From: Chelativorans xinjiangensis
GTDB lineage: Bacteria; Pseudomonadota; Alphaproteobacteria; Rhizobiales; Rhizobiaceae
Direction: 5' to 3'
DNA length: 64,000 nt
NCBI RefSeq assembly: GCF_009812055.1
Contig: NZ_WQNH01000011.1
Coordinates: forward strand, 1 to 64,000
The notes below the pieces were generated by a model that was given only the letters and a program-made list of their open reading frames with translations, ran no database searches and was not told the origin of the DNA. Each line of letters starts with the position of its first letter. Position 1 is the first letter of the stretch. Below, piece after piece: positions 63,415 through 64,000 of this stretch. The translations under genes and the position numbers were made by a program.

Positions 63415-64000
63415 GCGAACAGCGGCACAAAGCCGGCCGCACCGTAGCAGATCAGAACCCACAAACCGGCCATCGCGTCTACCCGGCGTTCGGCACCTTT
63501 GGTGGGAGCGCGAAGGTAGAGCAATGCGCTCACGAGACAGACCGCAAGCCCCAGGAAACCGACGATGGCGACAGCATGGAAAGCCCCCACCGCGCGGCCC
63601 ACCGCCAGTAACAGGCCGAAGCCGGCGAGAAGCAGTGCGCACCACAGAAAGGCCGCTCTTCGCGGGCCGAGCAAGGCCGAATAGGTGTCCACCCCCTCCC
63701 GCTCGTTTTCCGGCGCCCGCAGCTTGCGGCCGATCTCGATCACGCAGCCGTTGACGAAGCTCAAGACCAGAAACAGCCAGAGCTTCTCCGGTGGAGCACC
63801 GCTTGCCGTCAGCCACTCGCAGCCCGTCACCAAAAGGTCGAGCAGCGGCATGATCATCATATGCGAGACGAGATAGAGGAACGGCCGCGCGCGCAGCCAC
63901 TCCGGCGCGAAGAACTCGACCGTCATCAATCCCAACCACAGCCAGGCGAGGGCCAGAAGCCACAGCAGCGCGGGCGCGAGCATCGCCGCCGCGACAGCCG
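63411..64000 (-). CDS. UbiA-like prenyltransferase homologue (5' end outside window)
   Basis: The frame is open to the window edge, so about half the gene is missing. The visible 196 residues contain five or six membrane spans. The polar loop NGCVIEIGRKLRAPENEREG lies where UbiA enzymes carry their second Asp-rich motif, followed by VDTYSALLG like the usual 'xTLxxxLG'. The Asp residues that bind prenyl diphosphate there are Glu, Gly or Lys, so catalysis may differ. It is first of six tightly coupled genes visible here. An in-frame ATG at 63983 could be an internal methionine. Confidence 0.7.
   Translation of the reverse strand, partial: AVAAAMLAPALLWLLALAWLWLGLMTVEFFAPEWLRARPFLYLVSHMMIMPLLDLLVTGCEWLTASGAPPEKLWLFLVLSFVNGCVIEIGRKLRAPENEREGVDTYSALLGPRRAAFLWCALLLAGFGLLLAVGRAVGAFHAVAIVGFLGLAVCLVSALLYLRAPTKGAERRVDAMAGLWVLICYGAAGFVPLFA

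Noticed and set aside
61459-63447. 662-codon open frame on the plus strand
   Set aside because: It mirrors the PEP-utilising enzyme, which has all expected motifs on the minus strand. Long antisense frames are common in GC-rich coding DNA.
1-64000. tRNA, rRNA or riboswitch genes
   Set aside because: I looked for tRNA T-loop motifs and CCA-adjacent stems and for common riboswitch cores and recognised none. A covariance-model search would be decisive.

Overview
The window is GC-rich chromosomal DNA and reads as an alphaproteobacterium of the Rhizobiales (Hyphomicrobiales), most like Mesorhizobium or other Phyllobacteriaceae. Support comes from a split F0 ATP synthase operon with paired b and b' subunits, an SbmA/BacA-type transporter, an AraC-controlled alpha-galactoside uptake locus, an alphaproteobacterial LexA box (GTTC-N7-GTTC), and several families of short palindromic repeats of the kind known from rhizobia. 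The assignment is an inference from gene content. I see no rRNA, tRNA, CRISPR array or insertion sequence.

Positions 1-28000 are mostly housekeeping. In order: a small membrane protein; glyS and glyQ (glycyl-tRNA synthetase), with glyS carrying a palindromic repeat in frame; a TPR-LysM envelope protein; polyprenyl diphosphate synthase; a tRNA methyltransferase-like protein; an S49 peptidase; ispE; moaB; a radical SAM protein behind a LexA box; rnhB; an NnrU-like protein divergent from a TetR regulator; atpI-B-E-b'-b; a SleB-like hydrolase; an OsmC protein; der with a YfgM-like partner; a DksA-like zinc protein; a polysaccharide deacetylase; SbmA/BacA; a BCCT transporter; and a small lipoprotein.

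Positions 28000-56000 are accessory and mainly catabolic. The segment 27823-36342 is an alpha-galactoside locus (GH4 enzyme, oligopeptide-type ABC transporter, divergent AraC regulator). The segment 37080-46707 looks like a regulon for methylthioribose or 5-deoxyribose: mtnK, mtnA, a ribose-type ABC transporter, a class II aldolase-dehydrogenase fusion and a SorC-type regulator, tied together by two related palindromes that carry -35 elements. Next come a GFA protein, a second GH4 enzyme with its own AraC regulator, a sugar epimerase-like protein, a LysR-azoR pair, an orphan DUF2793/jelly-roll protein, and an alpha-glucosidase behind two LacI-type operators. A broken membrane gene and a TetR remnant mark a rearrangement scar near 56080-56190.

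Positions 56237-64000 are a tightly packed six-gene operon on the minus strand that runs off the right end. It encodes a UbiA-like protein, an 825-residue PEP-utilising phosphotransferase related to rifampicin phosphotransferase, a BtaA-like aminocarboxypropyl transferase (DUF3419), a phytol/dolichol-kinase-like membrane protein, a GNAT acyltransferase and an AMP-forming ligase. Together these look like a pathway for an uncharacterised isoprenoid- or lipid-linked amino-acid product. This operon and the methylthioribose regulon are the strongest candidates for undescribed biology here.
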